A model generated the notes under the pieces. That model was not told where the DNA came from, made no database searches, and saw nothing but the letters and a program-made list of their open reading frames with translations. A DNA stretch of 5,804 bases from JABCPO02 sp963546185 (GTDB lineage: Bacteria > Bacillota > Clostridia > TANB77 > CAG-508). The stretch covers positions 1 through 5,804 of the forward strand of contig CAUULU010000056.1 in assembly GCA_963546185.1 (NCBI GenBank). The letters run 5' to 3'. Below are positions 5,708 to 5,804 of this stretch, in pieces (positions within the stretch are counted from its first letter, which is position 1; each line of letters opens with the position of its first letter). A program made the translations under genes and the position numbers.

Positions 5708-5804
5708 ATTATTCCCAAAAATATTTATATATACCTTTTCTATAATTTCATTTCTAATAATTCTTACACATATAATAATATATTATAGTTTTCAGGTTAT
5801 ATAT
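5694..5804 (+). CDS. vncS: VncS-like sensor histidine kinase, N-terminal fragment cut by the window end
   Basis: Thirty-seven codons are visible and the gene runs off the window. They encode MKKIKLFPKIFIYTFSIISF followed by a hydrophobic stretch LIILTHIIIYY, a basic N-terminus and first membrane segment (about residues 8-31) typical of a sensor kinase. KIFIYTFSI resembles the start of S. pneumoniae VncS. No kinase motifs are visible yet, so the call rests mainly on position directly after vncR with a 14-nt overlap, which suggests translational coupling. An ATG at 5691 in the same frame would add one residue. The visible part holds no CGG codon. There is no clear Shine-Dalgarno element. Confidence 0.75.
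   Translation, partial: MKKIKLFPKIFIYTFSIISFLIILTHIIIYYSFQVIY

Overview
This is a strongly AT-rich stretch with all genes on the plus strand. Gene starts have AGGAGG-type ribosome binding sites, genes end in TAA, and codons favour A or T at the third position. The gene content resembles a low-GC Firmicute (Bacillota) living on a host mucosa. The exact genus cannot be read from the window. The first gene encodes an RclA/Har-type hypothiocyanous acid reductase, an enzyme that protects against oxidants made by host peroxidases.

Layout. rclA (20-1362) is followed by a hairpin that looks like a terminator (about 1420-1460). A probable promoter and regulator-binding region (1460-1500) comes next, and then an operon-like run that matches, in order and in sequence, the Streptococcus pneumoniae vex123-vncRS locus. 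The run contains permease vex1 (1516-2806), ATPase vex2 (2903-3536), permease vex3 (3578-4956), response regulator vncR (5038-5707) and the first 37 codons of sensor kinase vncS (5694 to the window end). Vex1 and Vex3 would form the membrane part of an ABC transporter energised by Vex2. VncS would sense an envelope or peptide signal and phosphorylate VncR, which probably controls the operon.

The outstanding observation concerns reading frame. None of the five complete genes is open from start to stop. Each is interrupted once or twice, seven times in all, and every interruption is the same event: an in-frame CGG codon at which the frame moves by +1, so that C is skipped and GGN is read as glycine (six CGGA, one CGGT). 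After these seven shifts all five proteins have the normal family length, and glycine falls where the families have it: between the redox cysteines of RclA (GGTCINV-G-CIPSK), in the Vex2 Walker A loop (GSGKST), and next to the conserved lysine of VncR (CDGYIEKPF). No in-frame CGG in the window is read as arginine. The only two other CGG trinucleotides lie out of frame inside GCG-GNN and cause no shift. Arginine is written AGA, AGG or CGT.

The simplest reading is that CGG is an unassigned or recoded codon in this organism and triggers efficient +1 frameshifting (CGGN decoded as Gly), much as reported for AGGY in Perkinsus mitochondria. Systematic sequencing error and ordinary gene decay are the alternatives. 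Both explain the phase rule poorly, but they can be excluded only with reads, proteomics and the tRNA set.
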